From positions 48,586 to 112,585 of the forward strand of contig NZ_JAJCIA010000009.1 in NCBI RefSeq assembly GCF_020554845.1: 64,000 nucleotides of DNA, in the 5' to 3' direction. How positions within the stretch are numbered: the stretch's first letter is position 1; every line of letters starts with the position of its first letter. A program made the position numbers and the translations under genes. This document shows positions 63,745 to 64,000 of the stretch, one piece after another. A model generated the notes under the pieces. That model saw only the letters and a list, made by a program, of their open reading frames with translations. It did not search any database and was not told the DNA's origin. The stretch is from Blautia faecis (GTDB taxonomy: Bacteria > Bacillota > Clostridia > Lachnospirales > Lachnospiraceae).

Positions 63745-63941
63745 GTTTTTTCCTCCTCGTTTGCATTCAAAAAGCAGCAGAAATCATCTGGAAGGGGAGC
63801 TTCCAGAGTGATTATTTCATCTGTAAATGGGTGACAAAAAGTCAGCTTCCAGGCATGGAGCGCAGCTCTTTTGAAGCAGTCATTCCTATTATTAATTCTG
63901 CCTTCCGTATTCTTTTTTTCTTTGCTGTTACTCATTTTCAA
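63741..63941 (-). pseudogene. C-terminal fragment of a RluA-family pseudouridine synthase
   Basis: The frame encodes 66 residues, of which ALHAWKLTFCHPFTDEIITL and EAPLPDDF are the exact C-terminal signature of RluD/RluA proteins. The catalytic HRLDRxTSG part is missing; instead a short polar leader (MSNSKEKKNTEG) begins right beside the repeat copy at 63936. It is likely the stump of a pseudouridine synthase gene whose 5' part was replaced by the repeat. Confidence 0.65.
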
Positions 63942-64000
63942 ACACGCTCCAGAGCGTGTTTGAAAAAGGCTTTCTGCAAGATGTGCGTCACAATTTGTGG
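63936..64000. repeat. Copy of the 166-bp dispersed repeat, cut by the window end
   Basis: CCAGAGCGTGTTTGAAAAAGG from 63949, then CTTTCTGCAAGATGTGCGTC and ACAATTTGTGG, match the element at 3044 almost without change. The bases just before (TTTTCAAACACGCT, 63936-63948) are its terminal inverse, so two element ends may meet head to head here. Confidence 0.75.

Overview
The window looks like chromosomal DNA of a spore-forming, Gram-positive gut Firmicute, most likely a member of the Lachnospiraceae (Blautia-like; this is an inference from gene content, not a search). The evidence is a complete spoIIA operon with sigF, a small acid-soluble spore protein, an HrcA/CIRCE heat-shock operon, a T-box in front of valS, an LTA synthase, and the usual strong AGGAGG ribosome binding sites. 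Most genes lie on the minus strand.

Layout. 0.2-5.8 kb: an HPr-like protein, thiI with its cysteine desulfurase, rsmE-prmA and a PAP2-type membrane phosphatase. 5.9-11.1 kb: hrcA-grpE-dnaK-dnaJ, read from one promoter with a perfect CIRCE operator. 11.4-15.4 kb: a LOG-family protein, a split chromate transporter pair and uvrB. 15.7-17.4 kb: a GH43 glycosidase. 17.4-25.7 kb: an A+T-richer accessory island with a truncated serine recombinase, an Rpn-type nuclease, two truncated genes abutting at a deletion junction, an XRE regulator, a complete Type III restriction-modification pair (mod, res), and a HEPN-motif protein whose N-terminus runs into the remains of a group II intron domain V. 25.7-33.7 kb: a sugar-acid catabolic operon (KDPG-type aldolase, KDG-type kinase, galactonate-dehydratase-like enzyme, ABC importer) with a divergent IclR regulator. 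33.9-35.4 kb: an IS3-family element that has cut a YdbC/PC4-like ssDNA-binding gene in two. 36-38 kb: queT behind a preQ1-type leader, and sstT. 38-45 kb: spoIIAA-spoIIAB-sigF, a zinc-ribbon/TPR protein, a 50-residue unannotated gene, folC and an LTA synthase. 45-53 kb: valS with its T-box, and an ABC exporter whose permease carries a roughly 500-residue coiled coil. 53-60 kb: an SH3-repeat secreted protein, a CotH pseudogene, a PAS-GGDEF-EAL protein, metY and pdxST. 60-64 kb: a spore protein, a padR-DUF1700-DUF4097 operon, pspC, an HD hydrolase and a RluA fragment.

The most interesting material is noncoding or broken. At least three families of dispersed palindromic repeats occupy the intergenic spaces. 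One is a roughly 166-bp element with CCAGAGC-type ends, of which one copy supplies the last codons of sigF. One is a 27-nt hairpin with compensatory base changes. One is a 165-bp near-perfect palindrome next to the CotH remnant. A fourth nested palindrome of about 200 bp follows the spore protein. Removing the IS together with one 9-bp repeat restores the interrupted YdbC-like gene exactly, which fixes the insertion boundaries. No rRNA, tRNA or CRISPR array was seen.
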